Origin: an uncultured Clostridia bacterium
GTDB taxonomy: Bacteria > Bacillota > Clostridia > TANB77 > CAG-508
NCBI GenBank assembly: GCA_948505485.1
Contig: CAOPQH010000011.1
Span: forward strand, 1-20,696
Direction of reading: 5' to 3'
DNA: 20,696 nucleotides
In this document: one piece after another, positions 1 to 6,087 of the stretch
Numbering within the stretch: the first letter of the stretch is position 1
Layout: the number at the start of each line of letters is the position of its first letter
Made by a program: the position numbers and the translations under genes
The notes under the pieces: model-generated
Told to the model about the DNA's origin: nothing
The model's database searches: none
What the model saw: the letters and a program-made list of their open reading frames with translations, nothing else

Positions 1-410
1 CCGTCTTCATTATTTCTTAAATATTCTTCTAACTCTTTTACTTTCTCTAGTTCTGTTATTTTATTGTCTGCTTCTAGTTCTACTTTTATATTTTTAAATA
101 CATCATTTATTGTATCGCAATGTAGGATTTCTTCTAATTCTAATCCACATATCTGTGCTATATTTTTTATTGCTTCTTCTGTATTTAATTCTCTTGTTAA
201 TTCATTCATTGTTTTTATTTCACACATTAGTCCCATTAGTCTTACTATAAATATTACCTTCATTTTGTATGTTATATATGATTGATTTCTTAAATCTGTT
301 AATCCTTCAAATTTATTGATTAACTCTGGAAAATATTGATGTATAACATTTATAACTTCTTGTAATATATTTAATTCTTTCTTTTTTATTCTTTTTTCTC
401 TTCTGTTCAT
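1..410 (-). CDS. Transposase, N-terminal part (cut by window edge)
   Basis: The frame is open from an ATG at 410 to the window edge, giving 136 residues and no stop. A ribosome binding site (AAAGGATGG) lies just upstream. The start is highly basic (MNRREKRIKKKE), followed by a helical segment (LQEVINVIHQYFPELINKF) and a hydrophobic stretch after SYITYKMKVIF. A CDTINDVFKNI segment resembles the DTIND region of DDE transposases whose N-terminus carries an H-repeat/DUF4372-like domain. The catalytic DDE domain would lie outside the window, so the family call rests on the N-terminus only. No terminal inverted repeat could be fixed in the 184 bases on its 5' side. It may be an intact insertion sequence or a remnant. 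It is the only mobile-element gene visible here and sits next to a broken transporter gene. Confidence 0.6.
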   Translation of the reverse strand, partial: MNRREKRIKKKELNILQEVINVIHQYFPELINKFEGLTDLRNQSYITYKMKVIFIVRLMGLMCEIKTMNELTRELNTEEAIKNIAQICGLELEEILHCDTINDVFKNIKVELEADNKITELEKVKELEEYLRNNED

Positions 411-594
411 AAAAATACCATCCTTTGTGACAAAATTTATTTAATTTTATCATAAGAATGGTGTTTTTGCTTTATATTACTTTATTTTTTATTGCGGAAA
501 ATTTTTACTCTTTTTTACTGCTTTAACTTTAATTTATAATAGTGCACCAGTATTGAATTTAATATTTTTACTATACATACATTTTTCGGTTTTA

Positions 595-1098
595 TTAAAT
601 ACATTTCAATTCATCATATTTTCTTTCTTGTTTTGAATATTCCTTAGGTTTCAACCCTACTCTTACTTTCATATATTTTCCCATTAATATATACATTATT
701 GTAAATATTATGCCTACTATTATCATACAATAAGCGGTTGACATTTTGTTTAATAAAAATGATGCCATAATTCCCATTATTGCCGATATTAAATTTACAA
801 ATAGATTTTTTACTGCAAATATTTTTGTATCTATATATTCATTAGTGAAGTTTCTAAAATATCTATCCATAATTGTATAAAATATGCCATGTGAAAATTT
901 TCCTATTAAAAATAATAAAATAATAAATATTGTAAAAATAGGAATTTGCTTTGCTTTTAGACCTAATAATCCAGCTATAACACTACTAATTGATAGTATT
1001 AATGCCATTACTATTATAGATCTATTTTTAAATTTACTATTAAATTCATTTTGCTTTTTTGCTCCGAATCGCACTTGATACACTATACATTGCTGCAA
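595..1098 (-). CDS. C-terminal fragment of frameshifted MFS transporter
   Basis: This 167-codon frame holds the C-terminal transmembrane segments of the transporter whose N-terminal part lies at 1046-1891. Four hydrophobic stretches are visible: IIVMALILSISSVIAGLLGL, PIFTIFIILLFLIGKF, NLFVNLISAIMGIMASFLL and YCMIIVGIIFTIMYILMG. Its apparent start (MQQCIVYQV) lies in sequence already read in the other frame and has no convincing ribosome binding site, so it is probably not an independent gene. Dropping one A from the A6 run at 1055-1060 (minus-strand reading) joins RSKK to QNEF and gives a continuous protein of about 431 residues, a normal MFS length. Whether the break is a real mutation, a sequencing error or a slippage site cannot be told from one sequence. 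Confidence 0.6.
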   Translation of the reverse strand: MQQCIVYQVRFGAKKQNEFNSKFKNRSIIVMALILSISSVIAGLLGLKAKQIPIFTIFIILLFLIGKFSHGIFYTIMDRYFRNFTNEYIDTKIFAVKNLFVNLISAIMGIMASFLLNKMSTAYCMIIVGIIFTIMYILMGKYMKVRVGLKPKEYSKQERKYDELKCI

Positions 1099-1891
1099 CG
1101 AACGATATTATATATGCTGGAGTTCCTATATCTTGTAAAAGGCTTGTTCTGTAATTTACTAATATTGATAAAAAACTTGCTATTAATGATGCTGATAATA
1201 TTAGTGCTTTCAATCTTTCTGATTTTAATATGAATTTAAATCCATCTTGTATATCTTTTATTTGTTTCTTTATTGTATTTGTTGTATTACTTTTATTATT
1301 TTGTTTTTTTATAGGCTCTATATAAAACATTGATATTATACTAACAATTATTAATGTAATCAAACACAATATCATCGGAATGTATCCATTTACCACAAAT
1401 AAAAATCCACCGATAATTTTTGATATTGCACTTAAAATGAAGAATCCAGAGGCTCCTTTTGAATTTATTTTTGCAAATATATTACTTTTGTATCTTGATG
1501 GTGGAATAGATGCATTTAATAATCCTGGCTCTGCTATTTCTTTTATTGACACAGCTAATGAAGATATAAATTTTGCTAAGATTAAATCAAATAAATTTCC
1601 GGTCATCATAAACATTAATAAATAGAAACAATTTAATATATTTCCTAATATTATGCTATTTTTTCTGCCTAGAAATTCTACTATTATATTTGCTGGGATT
1701 TGTATAAATATTCCAAATAAATATTTAATAGAATTTGCTAAAACTACATTAGCTGCACTTATATTTTTTATTTGTGTTAAAAACAAAAAGTCTATTGAAT
1801 AATAAAATAAATAGTCCCAAGCTATTTTTTTATATGTAGGAAATAACTTCATATTTCTTTTTCTCATTTGTATATTTGTATCTTTTGACAT
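1046..1891 (-). CDS. N-terminal part of frameshifted MFS transporter
   Basis: This is a polytopic inner-membrane protein with about eight hydrophobic segments and the loop signature VEFLGRKNSIILGN, which resembles the Major Facilitator loop 2-3 motif (G-x-x-x-D/G-R-x-G/N-R/K). Substrate is unknown; the family moves sugars, drugs or metabolites by ion-coupled transport. I prefer the start at 1891 (MSKDTN), which has GAGGGG about 5 bases upstream, over the upstream ATG at 1921, which has no ribosome binding site. The frame ends early (SAIRSKKAK, stop at 1046-1048) directly after an A6 run; the remaining helices continue in the next frame down to 595. As written, the product would lack roughly the last third of the transporter. 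The neighbours (transposase, tRNA) do not suggest a substrate. Confidence 0.7.
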   Translation of the reverse strand: MSKDTNIQMRKRNMKLFPTYKKIAWDYLFYYSIDFLFLTQIKNISAANVVLANSIKYLFGIFIQIPANIIVEFLGRKNSIILGNILNCFYLLMFMMTGNLFDLILAKFISSLAVSIKEIAEPGLLNASIPPSRYKSNIFAKINSKGASGFFILSAISKIIGGFLFVVNGYIPMILCLITLIIVSIISMFYIEPIKKQNNKSNTTNTIKKQIKDIQDGFKFILKSERLKALILSASLIASFLSILVNYRTSLLQDIGTPAYIISFVAAMYSVSSAIRSKKAK

Positions 1892-2083
1892 TTGTACCCC
1901 TCTTTTTTTATTATATTTCATTAACTACAACTTATTTTATGAGAGATTTAAAACTCTTTTATAAAATATATTTCATATTATGGTATAAACACTAACTTAT
2001 TAGTTATATTGATAATTATACTAGATTATATATATTACATATATTACAAAATTTTCTTATAAATTCATTAAAAACATCCATAC

Positions 2084-2158
2084 TGGCTGGGGTGGTAGGA
2101 TTCGAACCTACGCATCGATGGGTCAGAGCCATCTGCCTTACCGCTTGGCTACACCCCA
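2084..2158 (-). tRNA. tRNA-Gln (anticodon CUG)
   Basis: The reverse complement folds as a complete cloverleaf. The acceptor stem is TGGGGTG/CACCCCA, the D arm contains GCCAAGCGGTAAGGC, and the anticodon stem GATGG/CCATC encloses the loop CTCTGAC. The T arm contains GTAGG-TTCGAAT-CCTAC, and the discriminator G and 3' CCA are encoded. The anticodon CTG (2124-2126) reads CAG. The UGGGG 5' end is typical of bacterial tRNA-Gln. It has its own promoter at 2204-2232 and appears to be a single-gene unit. No U-rich terminator hairpin is obvious after it. Confidence 0.95.
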
Positions 2159-2203
2159 ATATTTAATCTTAAAAAAATGTTATCATATACTGGCATTGTA
2201 ATT

Positions 2204-2232
2204 ATTATATATAATTTGATAATAAATTTCAA
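2204..2232 (-). promoter_or_regulatory. Promoter of tRNA-Gln
   Basis: On the minus strand a TTGAAA -35 (2232-2227) and a perfect TATAAT -10 (2209-2204) are separated by exactly 17 bases. Initiation near 2197 leaves a leader of about 39 nt before the tRNA 5' end. Confidence 0.8.
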
Positions 2233-2240
2233 GATAGAAT

Positions 2241-2280
2241 ATTAAAAATCAGAAATATATTTTAATAATACATTTCTGAT
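2241..2280 (-). terminator. Intrinsic terminator overlapping the end of the metallopeptidase gene
   Basis: The minus-strand stem ATCAGAAATGTATT pairs with AATATATTTCTGAT (14 pairs including one G-U, 5-nt loop) and is followed by a T-rich tail (TTTTTAATATT). The stop codon of the metallopeptidase gene (2262-2264) lies inside the hairpin, so translation and termination overlap closely. The tRNA promoter follows directly. Confidence 0.7.
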
Positions 2281-2786
2281 ACTGCATATATATAATTTTC
2301 ATAATTTGGCATATATTTTTTTATTGTATCTATAAATCTTTTTGAATTTGGTCTATATTTTAAATGACAATATTCGTGTAATATTATTGTTTCTATTGTT
2401 TTTATATCATATTTAATTATATTTGGATTTATTATTATTTTTTTATCTTTTGTACATTTAGTTAATGCTTTTTTCATTATTTTTATTTCGTAATCCTCTG
2501 GAGCAAATCCTAACATTAGTCTTGTTTTTTCCATTATTCGTTCGATTTCTTGTTTTGCTATTTTTGTATACATTTTTTCTATAGCAATTTTTAATATTGA
2601 TTCTTTATCTATTCTTTTATATTTATTTGGTAAATAAATATGAATATCATTATATTCTAAATTTAATTCTATTAATTTTGTATTTTTATATGATATTTTT
2701 AAATTATAATATTTTCCTAAAATCATTACACTTTGATTTATTACACTTCCCACTTTTAAGCTTGCCTTTCCTTTTAACATATTCAT
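2262..2786 (-). CDS. YgjP/SprT-like metallopeptidase-domain protein (DUF45)
   Basis: This 174-residue cytosolic protein has an N-terminal beta-rich part and a C-terminal zincin-like helix with HEYCH at residues 137-141, followed by LKYRPNSKRF and a KKYMPNYENY tail. That arrangement matches the YgjP-like (DUF45, Wss1/SprT-related) metallopeptidase domain, where HExxH is normally followed by a third ligand in an NHS/HSxxFW segment. Here the expected third ligand His (about residue 147) is Asn, so zinc binding or activity may differ. The start at 2786 has AGGAGG 8-9 bases upstream. A consensus promoter lies at 2851-2879, with a CGAA-type palindrome just downstream that could be a repressor site. 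The gene is monocistronic, ended by a hairpin. Family assignment is good; substrate is unknown. Confidence 0.8.
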   Translation of the reverse strand: MNMLKGKASLKVGSVINQSVMILGKYYNLKISYKNTKLIELNLEYNDIHIYLPNKYKRIDKESILKIAIEKMYTKIAKQEIERIMEKTRLMLGFAPEDYEIKIMKKALTKCTKDKKIIINPNIIKYDIKTIETIILHEYCHLKYRPNSKRFIDTIKKYMPNYENYIYAVSEMYY

Positions 2787-2821
2787 AATTTATTACCTCC
2801 TATTTTTAAATATTTGTTTTA

Positions 2822-2835
2822 CGAATTGTTGTTCG
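2822..2835. promoter_or_regulatory. SOS/LexA-like palindrome near the metallopeptidase promoter
   Basis: CGAATTGTTGTTCG differs by one base from the Firmicute LexA (DinR) consensus CGAACNNNNGTTCG and is a perfect inverted repeat at its ends (ACGAA...TTCGT). It lies roughly 10-23 bases downstream of the predicted transcription start. A related copy (CAAATTTTTGTTCG, 12 of 14 identical) lies at 2899-2912, upstream of the -35. Binding by LexA is inferred from sequence only. Confidence 0.4.
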
Positions 2836-2850
2836 TTTTTTGATATTCTT

Positions 2851-2879
2851 ATTTTATATCTTATTTTTTTCATTGTCAA
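2851..2879 (-). promoter_or_regulatory. Promoter of the metallopeptidase gene
   Basis: On the minus strand a perfect TTGACA -35 (2879-2874) is followed by a 17-base spacer and a TAAAAT -10 (2856-2851). The predicted start is near 2844, giving a 5' leader of about 58 nt. Confidence 0.8.
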
Positions 2880-2986
2880 TACTTTTTTTGATTTTTTTCA
2901 AATTTTTGTTCGCATATTTGTTTTTTATTTATATTATGCCATTTTTTATGTTTTATATATATTTTTATGCATTTTATGATAAATAT

Positions 2987-3015
2987 TTGATAAAACTATA
3001 AAATTATGTTACAAT
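2987..3015 (+). promoter_or_regulatory. Promoter of the small orphan gene
   Basis: TTGATA (2987-2992) and TACAAT (3010-3015) are separated by 17 bases. The start is expected near 3022, about 37 nt before the ATG. It diverges from the metallopeptidase promoter. Confidence 0.75.
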
Positions 3016-3058
3016 ATATTATGTAATCCAATGGTCATGATACAAATGGAGGTAAAAT

Positions 3059-3262
3059 ATGCAACAAGTAGATTTAATAAAGTCAACATATCCAACTCTT
3101 TTTGCTGATCTTGAAATAAAGTTGCCAACAATCTTTTTTAAAGATCCTGACAATGCGTCTGTTGATTTAAAGAGGCATTACAATGATTTGGTAACTGATT
3201 TCTTTTTAGAGAAGACGGATATGACAATGTTACGTAATGTGCAGCTCGTAATAGCTGCCTAA
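3059..3262 (+). CDS. Small orphan protein, 67 residues
   Basis: I do not recognise this family. The gene has every mark of a real expressed unit: a 17-bp-spaced promoter at 2987-3015, a strong GGAGGT ribosome binding site (3048-3053) five bases before the ATG, and an intrinsic terminator right after the stop. The product is a soluble, mixed-charge protein without a transmembrane segment, signal peptide or cysteine. Its sequence reads like a compact helical domain (MQQVDLIKSTYPTLFADLE at the start, LKRHYNDLVTDFFLEKTDM later). It is one of only two plus-strand transcription units here. Its base and codon use (GCG, GAC, CTC, AAG, CAG) is less AT-biased than its neighbours, which hints at horizontal acquisition or different selection. 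Confidence 0.65.
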   Translation: MQQVDLIKSTYPTLFADLEIKLPTIFFKDPDNASVDLKRHYNDLVTDFFLEKTDMTMLRNVQLVIAA

Positions 3263-3272
3263 CAACTTCCAT

Positions 3273-3305
3273 CTCACCTGTTAAAAATAGCAGGTGGGTT
3301 TTTTA
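3273..3305 (+). terminator. Terminator of the small orphan gene
   Basis: CACCTG and CAGGTG form a stem, extendable by C-G and T-G pairs, around a TTAAAAATAG loop. The run TTTTTT follows directly. Confidence 0.85.
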
Positions 3306-3350
3306 ATAAAAACAAATCGGAAAGCTTTAATATTAGTTTCCAATATATAA

Positions 3351-3377
3351 ATAAAACTCGGCATAGCCGAGTTTTAT
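3351..3377 (-). terminator. Terminator after the GGGtGRT gene
   Basis: A perfect 12-bp inverted repeat (ATAAAACTCGGC / GCCGAGTTTTAT) with a 3-nt loop lies 9 bases beyond the stop of the GGGtGRT gene. Its A/T-rich base gives U-rich tails in both directions, so it can act bidirectionally, but its place fits the end of the minus-strand operon. Confidence 0.85.
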
Positions 3378-3385
3378 TATTAATT

Positions 3386-4390
3386 TTAAGAGTTCATGGC
3401 TTCTTCTACTGCAACCGCAACTGCTACTGAAGCTCCTACCATAGGGTTATTCCCCATTCCTATTAATCCCATCATCTCTACATGGGCTGGTACTGAAGAA
3501 CTTCCTGCAAATTGTGCATCTGAATGCATTCTTCCCATTGTGTCTGTCATTCCATATGATGCAGGACCTGCTGCCATATTATCTGGATGTAATGTTCTTC
3601 CTGTTCCGCCACCACTAGCTACTGAGAAGTATTTTCTTCCAGCTTCTATTCTTTCTTTTTTGTATGTACCTGCAACTGGATGTTGGAATCTTGTTGGGTT
3701 TGTCGAATTTCCTGTTATAGAAACATCAACATCCTCATTCCACATTATTGCTACACCTTCTCTTACGTCATTTGCTCCATAACATCTAACTTTAGATCTT
3801 TCTCCTTCTGAATATGCAATTTCTTCTACTACATTTACTTTTCCTGCAAAGAAGTCAAATTCTGTTTTTACATATGTAAATCCATTAATTCTTGATATTA
3901 CTTGTGCAGCATCTTTTCCAAGTCCATTTAAAATAACTCTTAATGGTTCTTTCCTAACTTTATTTGCTGATTTAGCTATACCAATTGCTCCTTCTGCTGC
4001 CGCAAAACTTTCGTGTCCTGCTAAAAACGCAAAACATTTTGTATCTTCTGATAATAACATTGATGCTAAATTTCCATGTCCTAATCCTACTTTTCTATCA
4101 TCTGCAACTGATCCTGGTATACAAAAAGCTTGTAATCCCTCTCCTATTGCTTTTGCTGCATCTGCAGCTTTTATGCAACCTTTTTTTATAGCTATTGCAG
4201 CTCCTAGTGTATATGCCCAACAAGCATTTTCAAAACAAATTGGTTGAACTTCTTTTACTATTTCATAAGGATTAAATCCTTTTTCTTTGCATATTTCTAA
4301 TGCATCATCAAAATCTTTTATTCCGTATTTTTCCATTACTGGTTTAATTTGATCAATTCTTCTTTCATAGCTTTCAAATTTAACTGCCAT
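3386..4390 (-). CDS. GGGtGRT family protein
   Basis: This 334-residue protein carries the defining heptapeptide GGGTGRT at residues 260-266 (VASGGGTGRTLHPDN). It also has conserved-looking Gly- and His-rich blocks: VGLGHGNLAS, FLAGHESFAAAEGA, STNPTRFQHPVAGTYKKER, and a C-terminal MGLIGMGNNPMVGASVAVAVAVEEA. There is no signal peptide; the Ala/Gly-rich stretches look like core helices rather than clear membrane spans. As I recall, this family occurs in Clostridia and some other anaerobes next to a NifU-like scaffold gene, exactly as here (4700-5392), so a role in Fe-S or metal-cofactor handling is plausible but unproven. Cysteines at 35, 52, 57, 72, 90, 119 and 203 could matter. The start at 4390 has AGGAGG. 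A hairpin terminator follows. The 309-nt gap upstream holds two palindromes. Confidence 0.85.
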   Translation of the reverse strand: MAVKFESYERRIDQIKPVMEKYGIKDFDDALEICKEKGFNPYEIVKEVQPICFENACWAYTLGAAIAIKKGCIKAADAAKAIGEGLQAFCIPGSVADDRKVGLGHGNLASMLLSEDTKCFAFLAGHESFAAAEGAIGIAKSANKVRKEPLRVILNGLGKDAAQVISRINGFTYVKTEFDFFAGKVNVVEEIAYSEGERSKVRCYGANDVREGVAIMWNEDVDVSITGNSTNPTRFQHPVAGTYKKERIEAGRKYFSVASGGGTGRTLHPDNMAAGPASYGMTDTMGRMHSDAQFAGSSSVPAHVEMMGLIGMGNNPMVGASVAVAVAVEEAMNS

Positions 4391-4463
4391 TTTTTATTCC
4401 TCCTTAATTTTTATAATTCTTCTTCTTCTTAATTTCAGTTTAATTTTAATCAATCTTTTATAA

Positions 4464-4581
4464 AAAACGAAGCAAAAGTGGTATATTGCTAGGAAAACAA
4501 ATAAAAATTTTTGAGATAGCACGTTTGTACATCGAAAAAATTTTTATGAAGTTCGACAAAAATCTACATTTACTTCATTTT
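4464..4581. repeat. Palindromic intergenic element A
   Basis: The inner arms ATAAAAATTTTT (4501-4512) and AAAAATTTTTAT (4536-4547) are perfectly complementary. The outer arms (4464-4481 and 4564-4581; AAAACGAAGCAAAAGTGG against AAAATGAAGTAAATGTAG) match imperfectly. The loop contains GCACGTTTGTACATCGAA (4519-4536), which is related to the loop of element B. No reading frame was found. It lies between the Fe-S scaffold gene and the GGGtGRT gene. Confidence 0.7.
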
Positions 4582-4582
4582 A

Positions 4583-4707
4583 AAAATTAATTAAAATTAG
4601 TGAGATGTGCTTTTTTATAAAAATAGACAAGCTGAAGGCATACGTTGGTACGTCGAAGTTTGAATATTTTTATAAAAATGTGCAGATTGCTGATTTTAAT
4701 TAATTTT
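4583..4707. repeat. Palindromic intergenic element B
   Basis: Two 43-nt arms (4583-4625 and 4665-4707) are inverted copies with about 35 of 43 positions complementary, including perfect 14-15-nt outer and inner ends. The 39-nt loop contains GCATACGTTGGTACGTCGAA (4638-4657), close to the loop core of element A. The right arm overlaps the last codons and stop of the Fe-S scaffold gene. Transcribed as RNA, it would form a long hairpin between the two cistrons. It resembles a miniature inverted-repeat element, but no coding sequence or target duplication could be confirmed. Confidence 0.75.
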
Positions 4708-5392
4708 CTCTTGGGTCAATCTTCTTAATAGCCTCCTCAAATCTTCCATATGTACCAGAAGCTTTTTCAATAGCTTCCATAGGTTCAATTCCTTTTTTTA
4801 TATTTTCCATCATTTTACCTAAATTAACATATTTATAACCTATTATTGTATCATTTTTATCTAGACCAACTTCTACAATATATCCTTCTGCTAATTCTAA
4901 ATATCTAGGTCCTTTTAATTTACTTGAATAAATTGTACCTACTTGACTTCTATGTCCTTTTCCTAAATCTTCTAAACCTGCTCCTACTGGAAGACCTCCT
5001 TCTGAAAAGGCTGTTTGTGTTCTACCATATACTATTTGTAAGAATAATTCTCTCATAGCAGTATTTATAGCATCACAAACTAAATCTGTATTTAATGCTT
5101 CTAGTATTGTTTTCCCTACTAATATTTCTCCTGCCATTGCTGCTGAATGTGTCATTCCAGAACATCCAATTGTTTCTACTAGTGCTTCTTGTATAATCCC
5201 TTCTTTAACATTTAAAGTTAATTTACATGCTCCTTGTTGTGGTGCACACCATCCAATTCCATGTGTTAAACCTGAAATATCCTTTATTTCTTTTGCTTTA
5301 ATCCATTTTCCTTCCTCTGGTATTGGTGCTGGACCATGGTCTACTCCCTTAGCTACTACACACATTTCTTCTAATTCTTTTGAATAAATCAT
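4700..5392 (-). CDS. NifU/IscU-like iron-sulfur cluster scaffold protein
   Basis: This 230-residue protein is related to the NifU N-terminal (IscU-like) scaffold domain, which assembles Fe-S clusters on conserved cysteines. Visible candidates are C49 and C56 (GWCAPQQGACKLTLNV), C77 in TIGCSGM (like the GCGSA-type Cys of IscU) and C106 (NTDLVCDAI), followed by a GKTILEAL segment typical of the family. It is longer than IscU (about 125-130 residues); residues about 125-230 form an extra C-terminal domain (VYGRTQTAFSEGGLPVGAGLEDLGKGHRS onward). I choose the start at 5392 (MIYSK), which has GGGAG 8 bases upstream, over the ATG at 5410. It follows the YezG-like gene closely and precedes the GGGtGRT gene, its usual partner. 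No cysteine desulfurase gene is nearby. Confidence 0.8.
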   Translation of the reverse strand: MIYSKELEEMCVVAKGVDHGPAPIPEEGKWIKAKEIKDISGLTHGIGWCAPQQGACKLTLNVKEGIIQEALVETIGCSGMTHSAAMAGEILVGKTILEALNTDLVCDAINTAMRELFLQIVYGRTQTAFSEGGLPVGAGLEDLGKGHRSQVGTIYSSKLKGPRYLELAEGYIVEVGLDKNDTIIGYKYVNLGKMMENIKKGIEPMEAIEKASGTYGRFEEAIKKIDPREN

Positions 5393-5412
5393 TTTTATTA
5401 CTCCCTTCATTT

Positions 5413-6081
5413 CTAAAATCTTAAAATTTGATTTTTATTAATTTTATTACCTTTACTTGCTACATATTCTACATTTTGAACATCTTCGTTTATATCAGTA
5501 TTAAAATCTACCATATTTTTAATGTCTTTTATATATATACCTTCTTCATATACTTCCTTATTATTTTCTTCATACATTTCTTTTTCTTCTAGATATCTTT
5601 TTAATATTTTTCTTTCTTCCTTTGGTAAATGCTCTATTTCTAAATTTAAATACTTATATCTCCAAATTATATGCCTTTCATAACTATCATATTTACTATT
5701 TTGTAAATTTTCATAACCATATTCAACTTTAAATTTCATGTTCTCTATTGAAATAGTTAAATCACTCCACAATTCTTGACCTGTTTTTCTAAATTCTTCT
5801 CTTAATTTTTTTATGCTTCCATATAAAAGCTCTACAAGTTTTAAATAATTTGCCTCTTCAATATTAAATTTAGATGGAATTTCGTATACATTTATAGGAT
5901 TTTTTCTAAGTATTCCTTTTGGAATGTAATAGAAAAATAATTCTCCTGTTTCTACTTTTGCAAGTTGCTCTATAACTGATGAGTATAAATATAATTTGTC
6001 CCATTTTTCAGGTATCATATAAAATAATTTTCTTTGTATATCTTCATACATTTCTCTTATTTTTTGTGTATTACGTAACAT
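5413..6081 (-). CDS. YezG-family (DUF600-like) antitoxin/immunity-type protein
   Basis: This 222-residue soluble protein begins with a helical region, then MIPEKWDKLYLYSSVIEQLAKVETGELFFYYIP, a central KLREEFRKTGQELWSDLTISIE, and YDSYERHIIWRYKYL. That pattern matches the YezG/DUF600 immunity family, which in Bacillus neutralises LXG/YeeF-type polymorphic toxins. The last 50 or so residues are charged and low in complexity (Glu/Lys/Asn-rich). No toxin gene is adjacent. It sits between gpmI and the Fe-S scaffold gene, and its ribosome binding site (AAGGAATAG) overlaps the gpmI stop codon, so it is co-transcribed with glycolytic genes. It may be an orphan immunity gene or a family member with a housekeeping role. 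Family assignment is from motif memory, so moderate. Confidence 0.65.
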   Translation of the reverse strand: MLRNTQKIREMYEDIQRKLFYMIPEKWDKLYLYSSVIEQLAKVETGELFFYYIPKGILRKNPINVYEIPSKFNIEEANYLKLVELLYGSIKKLREEFRKTGQELWSDLTISIENMKFKVEYGYENLQNSKYDSYERHIIWRYKYLNLEIEHLPKEERKILKRYLEEKEMYEENNKEVYEEGIYIKDIKNMVDFNTDINEDVQNVEYVASKGNKINKNQILRF

Positions 6082-6087
6082 ATTAAT

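Noticed and set aside
411..594. Insertion-sequence terminal inverted repeat next to the transposase start
   Set aside because: No matching end can be seen because the other end of the element is outside the window; nothing else is supported in this 184-base gap.
1922..2083. Promoter for the MFS transporter
   Set aside because: Several TATAAT-like hexamers exist but none has a -35 at acceptable spacing, so no call was made.
3396..3782. 128-codon plus-strand frame, and similar plus-strand frames opposite gap, the beta-CASP gene and ftsK
   Set aside because: These are antisense shadows in AT-rich genes with strong codon bias; none has translation signals or a recognisable product.
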